Shown here one piece after another: positions 30,878-39,477 of a stretch of 64,000 nt of DNA (position 1 is its first letter; the number at the start of each line of letters is the position of its first letter). Location of the stretch: positions 529,501 to 593,500 of the forward strand of contig NZ_CP142394.1 of NCBI RefSeq assembly GCF_035930445.1, read 5' to 3'. Made by a program: the position numbers and the translations under genes. This DNA is from Sphingopyxis chilensis. Lineage in GTDB: Bacteria; Pseudomonadota; Alphaproteobacteria; Sphingomonadales; Sphingomonadaceae. Below the pieces are notes generated by a model. The model saw nothing but the letters and a program-made list of their open reading frames with translations. It did not search any database and was not told the origin of the DNA.

Positions 30878-31788
30878 AACTGCTTCGCGCCTTTGGGTCC
30901 CTGCTGACCGGCGGGGCGTGCGTCGCCGCGTGGCTGTCGCTTGCCGGAAAATTCGTGCCTGCTCTCGACGTGCTCGCGTCGTTCCTGCCGCTGTTCGGGG
31001 TTGCGACCTTGCTGGGACTGCTGCTCGCGCAGTGGCGGCCAGGCGCCGCGATTGCGGCGGCGTTGCTCGCGCTGGCTCCCGTTGCAATCGGCGTGGCGCC
31101 CGAATGGCTGCGGGAAATCCCCACCGCGCCTGCGGGCGCGCCGCAGGTTCATGTGCTGACGCACAATGTATGGACACAAAATGACGACCCCGCAGAAACG
31201 GCGCAGGCGATTATCGATGCCAGCCCCGATGTGGCGATACTCCAGGAAGTGAATGGCAACTTCCGGCCCATGCTGGCAGCCTTGGGCCAGCATTTTCCCT
31301 ATGCGACCAAATGTCCGGGGAGGTGCAGTTTTATTATTTTCTCGCGCTGGCCGATCGTTGACAGCGATTACTCCCTGAAGGCCCGGAACGGCCGCAAAAT
31401 TGGTCCCGCGCTGCTGTGGGCGCGGATTGCGCCCTCCACGGGGGATACGTTCATGGTGGCCACGCTTCACTATCCCCGGCCGACGTCAGGCGACCAAGCG
31501 GTGCGCAGGCGCGCCGCGGCGCAGGCGCTGGCACGGATCGATCGCGAGGACTTGATCGTTGCAGGCGACATGAACCTGACGCCTTGGGCCGCGGCGATGC
31601 GCGAGCAGGACCGTGCCTTTGCCCCGCTCACCCGCATGACGCGTTCGCCCAGCTGGCCGCGCGCCATTCCCGTGCTGCCTATCGACCATCTCTATGCGGG
31701 CCCCGATTGGGGGTTGGTATCGTCGCGACAATTGCCTGGGACGGGATCGGACCACAGGCCGATTCTCGTAACGCTGGCACGTCGGTGA
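30874..31788 (+). CDS. Membrane-anchored endonuclease/exonuclease/phosphatase family protein
   Basis: The 304-residue protein begins with three hydrophobic segments (about residues 7-75). An EEP domain follows, with the metal and catalytic motifs HNVWTQND, LQEVNG, GDMNLTPW and GTGSDHRP. The catalytic domain would face the periplasm. EEP enzymes cleave phosphodiester or phosphoester bonds in nucleic acids, lipids or inositol phosphates; the substrate here is unknown. A role in freeing a lipid-linked or phosphorylated glycan is my inference. The GTG start overlaps the previous stop (GTGA). Confidence 0.85.
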   Translation: MKLLRAFGSLLTGGACVAAWLSLAGKFVPALDVLASFLPLFGVATLLGLLLAQWRPGAAIAAALLALAPVAIGVAPEWLREIPTAPAGAPQVHVLTHNVWTQNDDPAETAQAIIDASPDVAILQEVNGNFRPMLAALGQHFPYATKCPGRCSFIIFSRWPIVDSDYSLKARNGRKIGPALLWARIAPSTGDTFMVATLHYPRPTSGDQAVRRRAAAQALARIDREDLIVAGDMNLTPWAAAMREQDRAFAPLTRMTRSPSWPRAIPVLPIDHLYAGPDWGLVSSRQLPGTGSDHRPILVTLARR

Positions 31789-33083
31789 AGCGCTTTCTTT
31801 CCCTCGCGCTGCTCGGCGGCTGCGGCCTCGCAGCGCCCGCGCTTGCCCAGCAATCGGACGCGACCGACGGGCTCGGTTCGGTATCGAGCGAAAACAGTTT
31901 CGGGCGTGACCGCAACGTCAGCGTCCTCGAACGGCGCCGTCCCGATTACACTCCCGAGCCTATCCACGTCGGCACGCTCGAGCTGCTGCCACGCATCGCG
32001 GTCGGCGCGGGCTATGACGACAATCTCTATGCGCAGCCGGGCGACGGGATAGGCGACGCCTATCTGCGCATCCGCCCGCGCATCTCGCTGGTGCGGCCGT
32101 CGCCGGACCTGAAGCTTTCGCTCGACGGCGAACTGGACCTGCTGCGCTATGCCGACCGGTCGAGCGAAAATGCGACCCAATATGCGGTGAGCGCGGGCGC
32201 ACTTTACACGATCAGCAAATCGGACACGCTCGATATCACGCTGCGCAACGGGCGTTACAGCCAGGAGCGCGTCTCGCCCGACAGCCCGACGCAGGCGTCG
32301 CGGCCGATCCGCTTCACGCTGAACGGCGGCACCGCGACCTATACGCATGTCTTCAACCGGCTGCGCCTGCGCGGCGTATTCGATGTCGAGAACCGCAATT
32401 ACAGCGACAGCGTGACGCCCGGCGGCGATCCGATCGACCAGGATTTCCGCGACCACACCAGCTATAGCGGCACCGCGATCGGCGAATATGCGCTGAGCCC
32501 CAGCGTCGCGCTGTTCGTCGCGGGGTCGCTGGGAAAGCGCGATTATCGCGAACGCAGCGGTCCGGTTCCGGCGCGCGATTCGACGGGCTTCGACCTCGCT
32601 GCAGGCGCAAGCTTCGAGCTGGGACGCAAAGCACGCGGATCGCTTCGTCTTGGCTATCTCCACCAGGATTACAGGGCGGCCGAGTTCGAGGATGTTTCGG
32701 GCTTCCTCGTGCGCGGCGAGCTGGCCTATTTCCTGACCCCACTGGTGACGATCACCGGCACCGTCGACCGGGGTATCCGCGAAACGGGCGTCAACGGCGC
32801 GACGGGCTATCTCGCCACCAACATGACGCTGCGCGCCGATTACGAGCTGCTGCGCAACCTGATCATCAGCGCGGGCGGCGAGCTGGAAAAGCGCGATTTC
32901 AATAATATCGACCGGCGCGACGACCGCTGGACCTGGCGTGCCAACGCATCCTACCTCGTCAGCAAGCGGCTGGCGCTGCGCCTCGATCTCCAGCGCCGCA
33001 CCCAGTCGAGCTGGGGCGCGACCGCAGGCCGCGAATTCACCGACAATCGGGTCTCGGTGGGGGTGACCTTCTCGGGCCTTTAA
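31785..33083 (+). CDS. Outer-membrane beta-barrel protein of the exopolysaccharide locus
   Basis: A signal peptide (VKRFLSLALLGGCGLAAPALA) is followed by a short linker and about 380 residues of alternating beta-strand pattern with Tyr/Arg girdles. It starts at LLPRIAVGAGYDDNLYAQPGD and ends with FTDNRVSVGVTFSGL, the terminal aromatic-poor strand. This matches the putative beta-barrel porin 2 group found in polysaccharide loci. It is the likely outer-membrane pore or partner for polymer export, together with the short OPX lipoprotein at 33825. The GTG start overlaps the EEP stop. Confidence 0.85.
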   Translation: MKRFLSLALLGGCGLAAPALAQQSDATDGLGSVSSENSFGRDRNVSVLERRRPDYTPEPIHVGTLELLPRIAVGAGYDDNLYAQPGDGIGDAYLRIRPRISLVRPSPDLKLSLDGELDLLRYADRSSENATQYAVSAGALYTISKSDTLDITLRNGRYSQERVSPDSPTQASRPIRFTLNGGTATYTHVFNRLRLRGVFDVENRNYSDSVTPGGDPIDQDFRDHTSYSGTAIGEYALSPSVALFVAGSLGKRDYRERSGPVPARDSTGFDLAAGASFELGRKARGSLRLGYLHQDYRAAEFEDVSGFLVRGELAYFLTPLVTITGTVDRGIRETGVNGATGYLATNMTLRADYELLRNLIISAGGELEKRDFNNIDRRDDRWTWRANASYLVSKRLALRLDLQRRTQSSWGATAGREFTDNRVSVGVTFSGL

Positions 33084-33096
33084 GAGAACGTGGGGG

Positions 33097-33825
33097 TCAG
33101 CCCGGCATCGCGCCGCGCGACCCGTGCAGCGCGCCCTCGCAGGCGGCGAGCAGTTCGGGCGGGGCAAGACGGTTGACATAGCCGCCGGATCCTTGATCCG
33201 AGAGCAGCTTTGCCGGGATGCCGCCGACCACGCCGCGTTCGGGCACGTCCCTGGTCACGACCGCATTGGCGCCGATGGCCGCCTCGGCACCAACATGGAT
33301 GCCGCCGATCACCTTGGCGCCCGATCCTAAAAAGGTCCGGTCGCCGATCACCGGCGCACCGCGTCGGCCGCCGCGGTTCATATAGCCGAGCACGACGCCG
33401 TGGGTGATGTTGACATTGCTGCCGAGCACCGCGTCGCCGTGGAAATAAAAGCCGCCGAAGCGGTTGAGGAACAGGCCCGGCCCGATCTCCATATATTCGG
33501 GGATCGCAAAGCCATATTTGTAGCGCGCGCGCAGCAGCAACCACTTGGCGAAGGGGTAGAGGCCGAACGCCTTGGCGGGTTTCAGTTTGAGCCAGCCGGT
33601 CGTGCGCATCAGCACCGTATATTTATACCCCGGCGTAAAGGCATAATGCTTCGCGAAGGCGCCGAAGCCGACGCGGCCGGCATAGCGATAGAGGTCGGCG
33701 GCGAGCAGCGCCTTGAGTTTCGCGAAGCTGACCGGGCAACCGCGCAGATGCGGTTTGCCGGTGTCGTCGGGGACGGGCTCCTCAATTGCCGGAGCGGGGG
33801 CAAGCGATGCGCTGGTCATGTCCAT
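33097..33825 (-). CDS. Serine-acetyltransferase-like hexapeptide O-acetyltransferase
   Basis: The 242-residue protein has an N-terminal helical region and a left-handed beta-helix domain built from hexapeptide repeats (IGPGLFLNRFGGFYFHGDAV, VNITHGVVLG, VIGDRTFLGSGAKVIGGIHV, IGANAVVTRDVPERGVVGGIPAKL). The pattern is closest to serine acetyltransferases, but within this locus an O-acetyltransferase acting on the repeat unit is more likely than a cysteine-synthesis enzyme. It abuts the OPX gene upstream with a one-base overlap. Confidence 0.82.
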   Translation of the reverse strand: MDMTSASLAPAPAIEEPVPDDTGKPHLRGCPVSFAKLKALLAADLYRYAGRVGFGAFAKHYAFTPGYKYTVLMRTTGWLKLKPAKAFGLYPFAKWLLLRARYKYGFAIPEYMEIGPGLFLNRFGGFYFHGDAVLGSNVNITHGVVLGYMNRGGRRGAPVIGDRTFLGSGAKVIGGIHVGAEAAIGANAVVTRDVPERGVVGGIPAKLLSDQGSGGYVNRLAPPELLAACEGALHGSRGAMPG

Positions 33826-34388
33826 CAGAAATAACGCTCGCCGAAACGGATCGTGTCGCCGGGAAGCACCGGGAAATCGGCGGTCATCGGATATTCCTGC
33901 TCGCCGGCTTCGCCCGCGCGTTTCAGGAATACGCGCTTTTCATTGGCGCGATAGGTGAAGCCGTCGGCCTTGGCGACGGCGCCGCGGATGGTCAGGCCCT
34001 GCGTATAGGGATATTCGCCCGGCTTGTTCACTTCGCCGAGCACATAGACGGGCCGGAAGCTGGCGACCTGGACCGAGACTTTCGGCTCGAGCAGATAGCC
34101 GTTGCCGAGCTTCGCCTCGATCTCCCTCGACAGCTCGTCGGTCTGGAGCCCGGCGGCCTTGACCTCGCCGATCAGCGGAAAGGCGACCGTTCCGGCGGGC
34201 GACACTTCGAAATCGCCGGTCAGCGTCTCCTCGCCATAGGTCGCGATCTTGATCTTGTCGCCGGGCGAGAGGCGGAAGGCTTCGGCGGGCGGCGGCGCGG
34301 CGCCGCTGCCGGCGAGCGGCGACTGCCCGGCGCACCCGCCAAGCACCGCGAGCATGCCCGCCAATGCGATCTGCATATGCCATTTCAT
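33825..34388 (-). CDS. Short polysaccharide export (OPX/Wza-like) lipoprotein
   Basis: A lipobox LGGC (Cys19) follows the signal peptide. The mature part has a polysaccharide-export domain (FRLSPGDKIKIATYGEETLTG, GTVAFPLIGEVKAAGLQTDEL) and one SLBB domain (PVYVLGEVNKPGEYPY). At 187 residues it is half the length of E. coli Wza and lacks the C-terminal helix that forms the Wza outer-membrane pore. It therefore probably needs a separate beta-barrel, for which the protein at 31785 is the candidate. GGGAG lies nine bases upstream; the ATGA overlap couples it to the upstream glycosyltransferase. Confidence 0.92.
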   Translation of the reverse strand: MKWHMQIALAGMLAVLGGCAGQSPLAGSGAAPPPAEAFRLSPGDKIKIATYGEETLTGDFEVSPAGTVAFPLIGEVKAAGLQTDELSREIEAKLGNGYLLEPKVSVQVASFRPVYVLGEVNKPGEYPYTQGLTIRGAVAKADGFTYRANEKRVFLKRAGEAGEQEYPMTADFPVLPGDTIRFGERYF

Positions 34389-35566
34389 GAAGTTACTCCC
34401 GGACTCGATGCTGCAATGTTTTTGAATTCGGCCTCGGCAGGCGGCACCGCGAGCGCCGCCTCGATCCGTGCCCAATAATTGGCGGCGGCCTGCTCGACGC
34501 CGTAAGCGAGCGAGCGTTCGCGCGCGCGCCTGCCGCATTCGCTGCGGCGCGGCTCGGCGAGCACCCGGCGCAAGGCGGCTGCGAAGGCTGGTACGTCATC
34601 GGTCGGGACCAACGCGCCGGCATCGACATCGATCCCGCTCGGGATGGCGTCGCGCGGCCGGTCGGCCAGAATCTCCGACGGGCCGGAGGCGCAATTGGTG
34701 GCGACGACGGGAACGCCGCAAGCCATCGCCTCGACCAGCCCGTTCGGGAATCCCTCGGCATTGGAAGGCATCGCATAGGCCTGCGCGCGCGCGACCACGG
34801 CGAAGGGGTTGGCGACGAAGCCGGGCATGTCGACCCGGTCCGCGATGCCGAGCGACGTGGCAAGCGCCTCCAGCGCGCCGCGTTCGGGCCCTTCGCCGAG
34901 GATGACGAGGCGCTCTGGCGGCGCGGCTTCGGCATAAGCGCGCAGCAGCAGCGGGAAATTCTTGTTGGGAACGAGTCGCCCCGCTGCGACAATATAGCGG
35001 CCGGCAGGGATGAAGGCGGGCGGCTCGGCTGCAAGGTCAGCGATGCGTTGATGGTCGACCGGATTGGCGATCGCCGACATGCGGCCGCGCGCGACGCCGA
35101 AATGGACGGCAAGATCGTCGACGACGCCGTCGGACACGGCGACGACATGCGTCGCGCGCGGATAGACGAGGCGCACCATCGCCTTGGCGGCGACTGCGTT
35201 GCCAAGATGGGCGCTCGTGTTGACCCGTTCGCTGATCAGCCATGGCCGCCGGCGCCCCGCCATCGCCCAGGCATTGGCGATATTGGCGCGGGTCAGGAAG
35301 CTCAGCGTCGCATCGGGCAGGATCCGCCGGGTCAGCGCGCGCAACTGGGTCAGGCTGGGCAGCAATTTATGCCGGGCATCCAGTTGGTGAAGCTCGACCC
35401 ATTCGGGCACGTCATAGGCGCGCGGTTCGTCGTCGAGCAGCGCGAGGTGGATGTCGTAGCGCGCCCGCCACGGCTCCGACCCGCCGAGCAGGGTCGCGAG
35501 CACGCGCTCGGCGCCGCCGCCCGCGAGCGAGTTGATCGCGAACAAGATCCGCTTTTGATGCAGCAT
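34385..35566 (-). CDS. Glycosyltransferase family 4 protein
   Basis: The 393-residue GT-B enzyme starts ILFAINSLAGGGAERVLATL. In the C-terminal half it carries the phosphate/NDP-sugar binding elements VAAGRLVPNKNFPLLLRAYA, LVILGEGPERGALE and the EX7E motif in PSNAEGFPNGLVEAMACGVPVV. It adds one sugar to the lipid-linked repeat unit. The start at 35566 has GAGGAA six bases upstream. A reading open to 37180 runs antisense through the acyltransferase gene and is rejected. Confidence 0.92.
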   Translation of the reverse strand: MLHQKRILFAINSLAGGGAERVLATLLGGSEPWRARYDIHLALLDDEPRAYDVPEWVELHQLDARHKLLPSLTQLRALTRRILPDATLSFLTRANIANAWAMAGRRRPWLISERVNTSAHLGNAVAAKAMVRLVYPRATHVVAVSDGVVDDLAVHFGVARGRMSAIANPVDHQRIADLAAEPPAFIPAGRYIVAAGRLVPNKNFPLLLRAYAEAAPPERLVILGEGPERGALEALATSLGIADRVDMPGFVANPFAVVARAQAYAMPSNAEGFPNGLVEAMACGVPVVATNCASGPSEILADRPRDAIPSGIDVDAGALVPTDDVPAFAAALRRVLAEPRRSECGRRARERSLAYGVEQAAANYWARIEAALAVPPAEAEFKNIAASSPGVTS

Positions 35567-35627
35567 GATTCCTCGTTGGAGTGGGGGGCGGGAAATTCGC
35601 TTCGGAAGAACCCTTACCACGCCGATT

Positions 35628-35642
35628 TGTTGCAGTGCACAC
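35628..35642. promoter_or_regulatory. Degenerate TGC dyad in a divergent promoter region
   Basis: TGTTGCAGTGCACAC shares its left half and centre spacing with the perfect dyad at 24162-24176, but the right half matches at only part of its positions. It lies between the divergent starts of a family 4 glycosyltransferase and an acyltransferase. Weak on its own. Confidence 0.25.
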
Positions 35643-35752
35643 AGGCGCGCCCGCTTCATCGCCTGCGGGAGGCAACTGGCCGATTCGAGCGGGTTTTGCG
35701 GGTCGATATGTCTATCATCGGCACCATCGATGAACGTTCGCGGAGATATGTA

Positions 35753-36913
35753 ATGGACATTCGGCGGGTCGAGTGTCTGGACGGCTTGCGCGGCGTTGCG
35801 GCGCTGTGGGTGGTGCTCGGTCACATGATGATCCTCACCGGTTTCCGGTTGCCGCTGATGAGCAAGCCCGACCTTGGCGTCGATCTGTTCATCCTGCTCT
35901 CGGGCTTCCTGATGATGTTCCAGTACCGGCTGCGCGCGGGGCGCGAGGACTGGACGGCGCCCGCCACATGGGGCGCTTTCTGGACGCGGCGCTTTTTCCG
36001 GCTGGCGCCGCTTTTCTATGTGACACTCGCCGCCGCGCTGATCGCCGGACCGGCAATCTATGCCGACAGGGTGGCGATCGACGGCTTCCTCGGCCAGTCG
36101 CTGCAACCGTCCGAACGCTATCTCGACGGAAGCCTCGCCAATATCGTCCTGCATCTGACCTTCCTGTTCGGCTTTTTGCCCGATTACGCCTTCCGTACGC
36201 CGCTGCCCGACTGGAGCCTCGGGCTCGAGATGCAATTCTACCTGCTCTTTCCCTTCCTCGTGCTGCTCGGGCGGCGGTTCGGCTGGTTGACGTCGGCCTT
36301 TATCGCGGCGGGCGGCGGGGTGGCCGTCGCGCTGCTCGCCGCCGCGGCGGGCCTCGACTATCCGATGCCATCCTTCCTGCCGTTGAAGCTCCAGCTCTTT
36401 TTGAGCGGCATGCTGCTTGCCGCCGGTGCGGACGAGAGCCGCCCGCGGCTCTGGCTGCGCCTCGGTGCCGCGATGCTGCTCGCCGCGATCCCGATCGGGG
36501 GCGACCAGGACCTGCTCCATTTCGCGGTCCGCGAGTTGCTGGTGTTCGGTTTCTTTGCGCTGGTCCATTTGCGCTCGCTCGGGGTGATCGACTGGATTTC
36601 GCGGCTCCTCGGCAGCCGGCCCTTCCATTGGCTGGGCGAGCTTTCCTATGGCGCCTACCTGATCCACCTGTTGATACTTCAGCCCGTTGCGGCCGCGGTG
36701 ATCGGGCAATTCGGCACCGGTCTGGGAGCGATCGGCCGTTTTGCGTTGACCGGTGCGATCGTTATCCCGGCAACCTATGTCCTTGCCTTTGTGACCTACA
36801 GGTTGGTCGAGCTGCCCGGCCAGCGGCTCGGCAAGGCGGTCATCAAGCGGGCTGTCGGACGCGGCACGCCCCGCGCGCACCAGACCGTTCCCGAAAAGAT
36901 CGCCGCGCCATGA
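35753..36913 (+). CDS. Acyltransferase 3 family (OafA-like) membrane O-acyltransferase
   Basis: The 386-residue protein has about ten membrane helices and the family motifs: LDGLRGVAALWVVLGH near the N-terminus with the catalytic His, the RRFFRLAPLFY turn, and DWSLGLEMQFYLLFPF with the conserved Glu. It would acylate, most likely acetylate, sugars of the exopolysaccharide. The ATG at 35753 has GGAG seven bases upstream; a longer frame opening at 35048 runs antisense over the glycosyltransferase gene and is rejected. Confidence 0.92.
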   Translation: MDIRRVECLDGLRGVAALWVVLGHMMILTGFRLPLMSKPDLGVDLFILLSGFLMMFQYRLRAGREDWTAPATWGAFWTRRFFRLAPLFYVTLAAALIAGPAIYADRVAIDGFLGQSLQPSERYLDGSLANIVLHLTFLFGFLPDYAFRTPLPDWSLGLEMQFYLLFPFLVLLGRRFGWLTSAFIAAGGGVAVALLAAAAGLDYPMPSFLPLKLQLFLSGMLLAAGADESRPRLWLRLGAAMLLAAIPIGGDQDLLHFAVRELLVFGFFALVHLRSLGVIDWISRLLGSRPFHWLGELSYGAYLIHLLILQPVAAAVIGQFGTGLGAIGRFALTGAIVIPATYVLAFVTYRLVELPGQRLGKAVIKRAVGRGTPRAHQTVPEKIAAP

Positions 36914-36958
36914 ACGCTCGATCTGCCGCGCCATCCAGATACCGATGGAGATGATCCG

Positions 36959-37240
36959 ATGGACCGACGAACCTTGCTGACGTCGATTGCCGGCGCGGCA
37001 ACCGCGAGTGCCTGCACCCGGCGCGACGATGCCGACGCCGGGGACAATCATGCAGGCCGCCCGACGCTGGCGATCGATTCGGAGGCGCCGGGCCGCTGGC
37101 GCATCCGCAGCTGGCAATGGCGCGCGAACGCGTGGCGGCCGCAGATCGCCCGGGCACGGCTGACCAACGGGAAAATCCAAATCAGCGGCGCGATCGACGC
37201 GGCGGACCGGGCGGCGGTGATCGCCCGGCTGCGCGCCTAG
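36959..37240 (+). CDS. Small predicted lipoprotein or Tat-exported protein, 93 aa
   Basis: I do not recognise a family. The N-terminus MDRRTLLTSIAGAATASAC has a twin arginine, a short hydrophobic stretch and a cysteine at position 19 in a lipobox-like ASAC, which suggests export. The rest is a short basic domain with three Trp/Arg-rich pairs. It follows the acyltransferase by 45 bases on the same strand and converges on a glycosyltransferase gene with a four-base overlap. A real but uncharacterised gene is likely. Confidence 0.6.
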   Translation: MDRRTLLTSIAGAATASACTRRDDADAGDNHAGRPTLAIDSEAPGRWRIRSWQWRANAWRPQIARARLTNGKIQISGAIDAADRAAVIARLRA

Positions 37241-38427
37241 GTCCTCACCGTTCCGGGTGTGGCGGAGGGGCGCCGGACCGGGCGGCGCGGTGCAAGCGCC
37301 GTGCGATAGACTTCGAGCGTTTCGGCCGCGGCGCGGTCCCAGCTGAAGCGCCCGCGAACGGCGTCGCGATCGACCTGGAAGTCGGCGCCGTCGGCGTTCA
37401 GGCGCGCGGTGAGTTCCCCGACGTCTCCGACCCGGAAATAATTTACGGGATCGAGCCCGATGTCGAGATTGGCCGGGATGTCGCTGAGCAGCATCCGCGC
37501 GCCGCAGCTCGCCGCCTCCAGCGCCGCGATCGGCAACCCCTCATGATAGGATGGCATGACGAACAGCGCGCAATGTTCGTAGAGGCATTTGAGCGTCGCG
37601 CGCGATTGGACGCCAGCAAAAATCACTCGGTCGCTGGCGCGCGCGAGAAGCTCGCGGGCATATTCGCTTTCATGGTCGGCCGAGCCGGCGATCACCAGCT
37701 TGGCAGTGCTGTCCGACCGTTCATGGGCGTCGATCAGGTCGTGCAGGCCCTTTTCGGGGACGAGGCGGGCAACGGCGAGGAGGAAATCATCGCCCGCGAG
37801 CCCCAGCCGTTCGAGGATGAGCGCGGGGTCGGCATCGTCCGGCAGGTCGGACGTGCCGTTCGGGATATAGGAAATCGCCGTCGCCCGCTTCGGAAAGTTG
37901 TGGCGCAGCTGTTCGGCGAGCGACGGTGAGACGGCGATGACGCGGTCCGCGAAAGTGAGCGCAAGCCACTCACCGGCACGCAGCGCGCCGCGCGCGAGAA
38001 GGCCCCATTTGGCGCGATGATAGTCGGTGCCGTGGTGCGTCACGACGACCTTGAGGCCGAGCAGCCGCGCGACTGGTGCGAGCAGCCCGGGGCCGATGGC
38101 GTGGATGTGGATTAGCCGGGCGCCGCGCTTGCGGGCGGACAGGACCGAAAGGAAGGTCGATACGACCGCCTCGAAATGCTGCGAGCGCGGGCAGGGGATG
38201 CCGATAATCTCGACGCCGCGATGCTCGCCCTGCCGTTCGGGCAGATAGGGCGCACGGCCCAGAACCACCGAGCGGTGGTCGGGCCACAGCGTCTTGATCC
38301 GCGGCAGCAGCTCCTCGCAATGACTTTCGATCCCGCCCATGACGTGCGGGAAGCCGCGGAGGCCCGTTACACAGATGACGGGCGATCGCGCAGGATCGCC
38401 AGATGGCACACTCGTCCGTTGCAGCAT
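37237..38427 (-). CDS. Glycosyltransferase family 4 protein
   Basis: The 396-residue GT-B enzyme has an N-terminal acceptor domain (VTGLRGFPHVMGGIESHCEELLPR) typical of capsular and colanic-type family 4 enzymes. The C-terminal donor domain has VARLVPEKGLHDLIDAHE, LVIAGSADHESEYA and the EX7E motif in PSYHEGLPIAALEAASCGA. The ATG at 38427 has GGAG six bases upstream. It is the third gene of an operon after UDP-glucose dehydrogenase and a UDP-glucuronate epimerase, so it may use the uronic-acid donor made by them. Confidence 0.92.
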   Translation of the reverse strand: MLQRTSVPSGDPARSPVICVTGLRGFPHVMGGIESHCEELLPRIKTLWPDHRSVVLGRAPYLPERQGEHRGVEIIGIPCPRSQHFEAVVSTFLSVLSARKRGARLIHIHAIGPGLLAPVARLLGLKVVVTHHGTDYHRAKWGLLARGALRAGEWLALTFADRVIAVSPSLAEQLRHNFPKRATAISYIPNGTSDLPDDADPALILERLGLAGDDFLLAVARLVPEKGLHDLIDAHERSDSTAKLVIAGSADHESEYARELLARASDRVIFAGVQSRATLKCLYEHCALFVMPSYHEGLPIAALEAASCGARMLLSDIPANLDIGLDPVNYFRVGDVGELTARLNADGADFQVDRDAVRGRFSWDRAAAETLEVYRTALAPRRPVRRPSATPGTVRT

Positions 38428-38463
38428 AATAAACTCCAATCGCGCCCAGCCGGATTATCCGGC

Positions 38464-39477
38464 TCAGGCCACCGCTGCCATCGGCCCTCTTCCACCATTT
38501 TCTATTTCATTGAGATACCAGTCGACGAACCGCTCGATCCCGCGTGCGAGCGGCACTTTCGGGCTGTATCCGGTAAGCGCGTTGATCGCCGAGATATCGG
38601 CATAGGTCGATGTCACGTCGCCCGGCTGCATCGGCCGCATCAACTTGACCGCCGGCCGGCCGAGCGCGCGCTCGAGCATGGATATCATGTCCATCAGCCC
38701 GACGGGATTGCAGTCGCCGATGTTGAGCAACCGATGTTCGCCGGCGGCCGGCGCCTTGTCGAGCACCCCCACGACGCCGTCGACGATATCGTCGATATAG
38801 GTGAAATCGCGCGCCATCCGGCCCTCGCCGAACACTTCGATCGGCTGGCCGAGCAAAATCTTCTGCGCGAAACCATAATAGGCCATGTCGGGCCGGCCCC
38901 ATGGACCATAGACGGTGAAGAAGCGCAGCCCGCTGAGCGGCAGGCGATAGAGCGTCGCATAGCTCTGGCTCATGAGTTCGCAGCTACGCTTGGTCGCGGC
39001 GTAAAGCGAAACCGGTGCGGTGCAGGGTTCGTCCTCGCGGAAGCCGGTGCCGCCGATCGGACGGTCGCCATAGACCGAACTCGACGAGGCATAGACGAGA
39101 TGCTCGATATGACCCGCATGGCGTGCTGCCTCGAGCACCGCGAGGTGCCCTTTGAGGTTGCTGTGCTCATAAGCGAACGGGTTTTCGAGGCTGTAGCGCA
39201 CGCCTGCCTGCGCGGCGAGATGGACGATCCGGCGAATGCCGTTTGCCTCCACCAGCTCGCTGACCAGTCCGGGGCTGGCGATGTCGCCGTCGATCAGCCG
39301 GAAGCCCACATTGTCGGCCAGCCGCGCGGTGCGCGCTTTCTTCAGCGCGACATCATAATAGTCGGTGAAGCTGTCGAGGCCGATCACACGTTCGCCGCGT
39401 GCGAGGAGCCGCTCGGACACCGCATGGCCGATGAAGCCCGCGGCGCCCGTTACCAATATGGGGCTGTCGTCGGTCAT
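38464..39477 (-). CDS. NAD-dependent epimerase, probably UDP-glucuronate 4-epimerase
   Basis: An extended SDR with the NAD motif GAAGFIG at residues 11-17 and the catalytic Tyr159xxxLys163. The stretches YYDVALKKAR and FFTVYGPWGRPDMAYYGF are characteristic of UDP-glucuronate 4-epimerases, which make UDP-galacturonate. Its ATGA overlap with the UDP-glucose dehydrogenase gene upstream supports a route from UDP-glucose to UDP-glucuronate to UDP-galacturonate. An extended reading to 39663 overlies that gene and is rejected. Confidence 0.88.
   Translation of the reverse strand: MTDDSPILVTGAAGFIGHAVSERLLARGERVIGLDSFTDYYDVALKKARTARLADNVGFRLIDGDIASPGLVSELVEANGIRRIVHLAAQAGVRYSLENPFAYEHSNLKGHLAVLEAARHAGHIEHLVYASSSSVYGDRPIGGTGFREDEPCTAPVSLYAATKRSCELMSQSYATLYRLPLSGLRFFTVYGPWGRPDMAYYGFAQKILLGQPIEVFGEGRMARDFTYIDDIVDGVVGVLDKAPAAGEHRLLNIGDCNPVGLMDMISMLERALGRPAVKLMRPMQPGDVTSTYADISAINALTGYSPKVPLARGIERFVDWYLNEIENGGRGPMAAVA

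Noticed and set aside
35567..37180. Extension of the family 4 glycosyltransferase to 931 residues
   Set aside because: The extra N-terminal part lies antisense over the acyltransferase gene and is low-complexity; a strong ribosome site marks the start at 35566.
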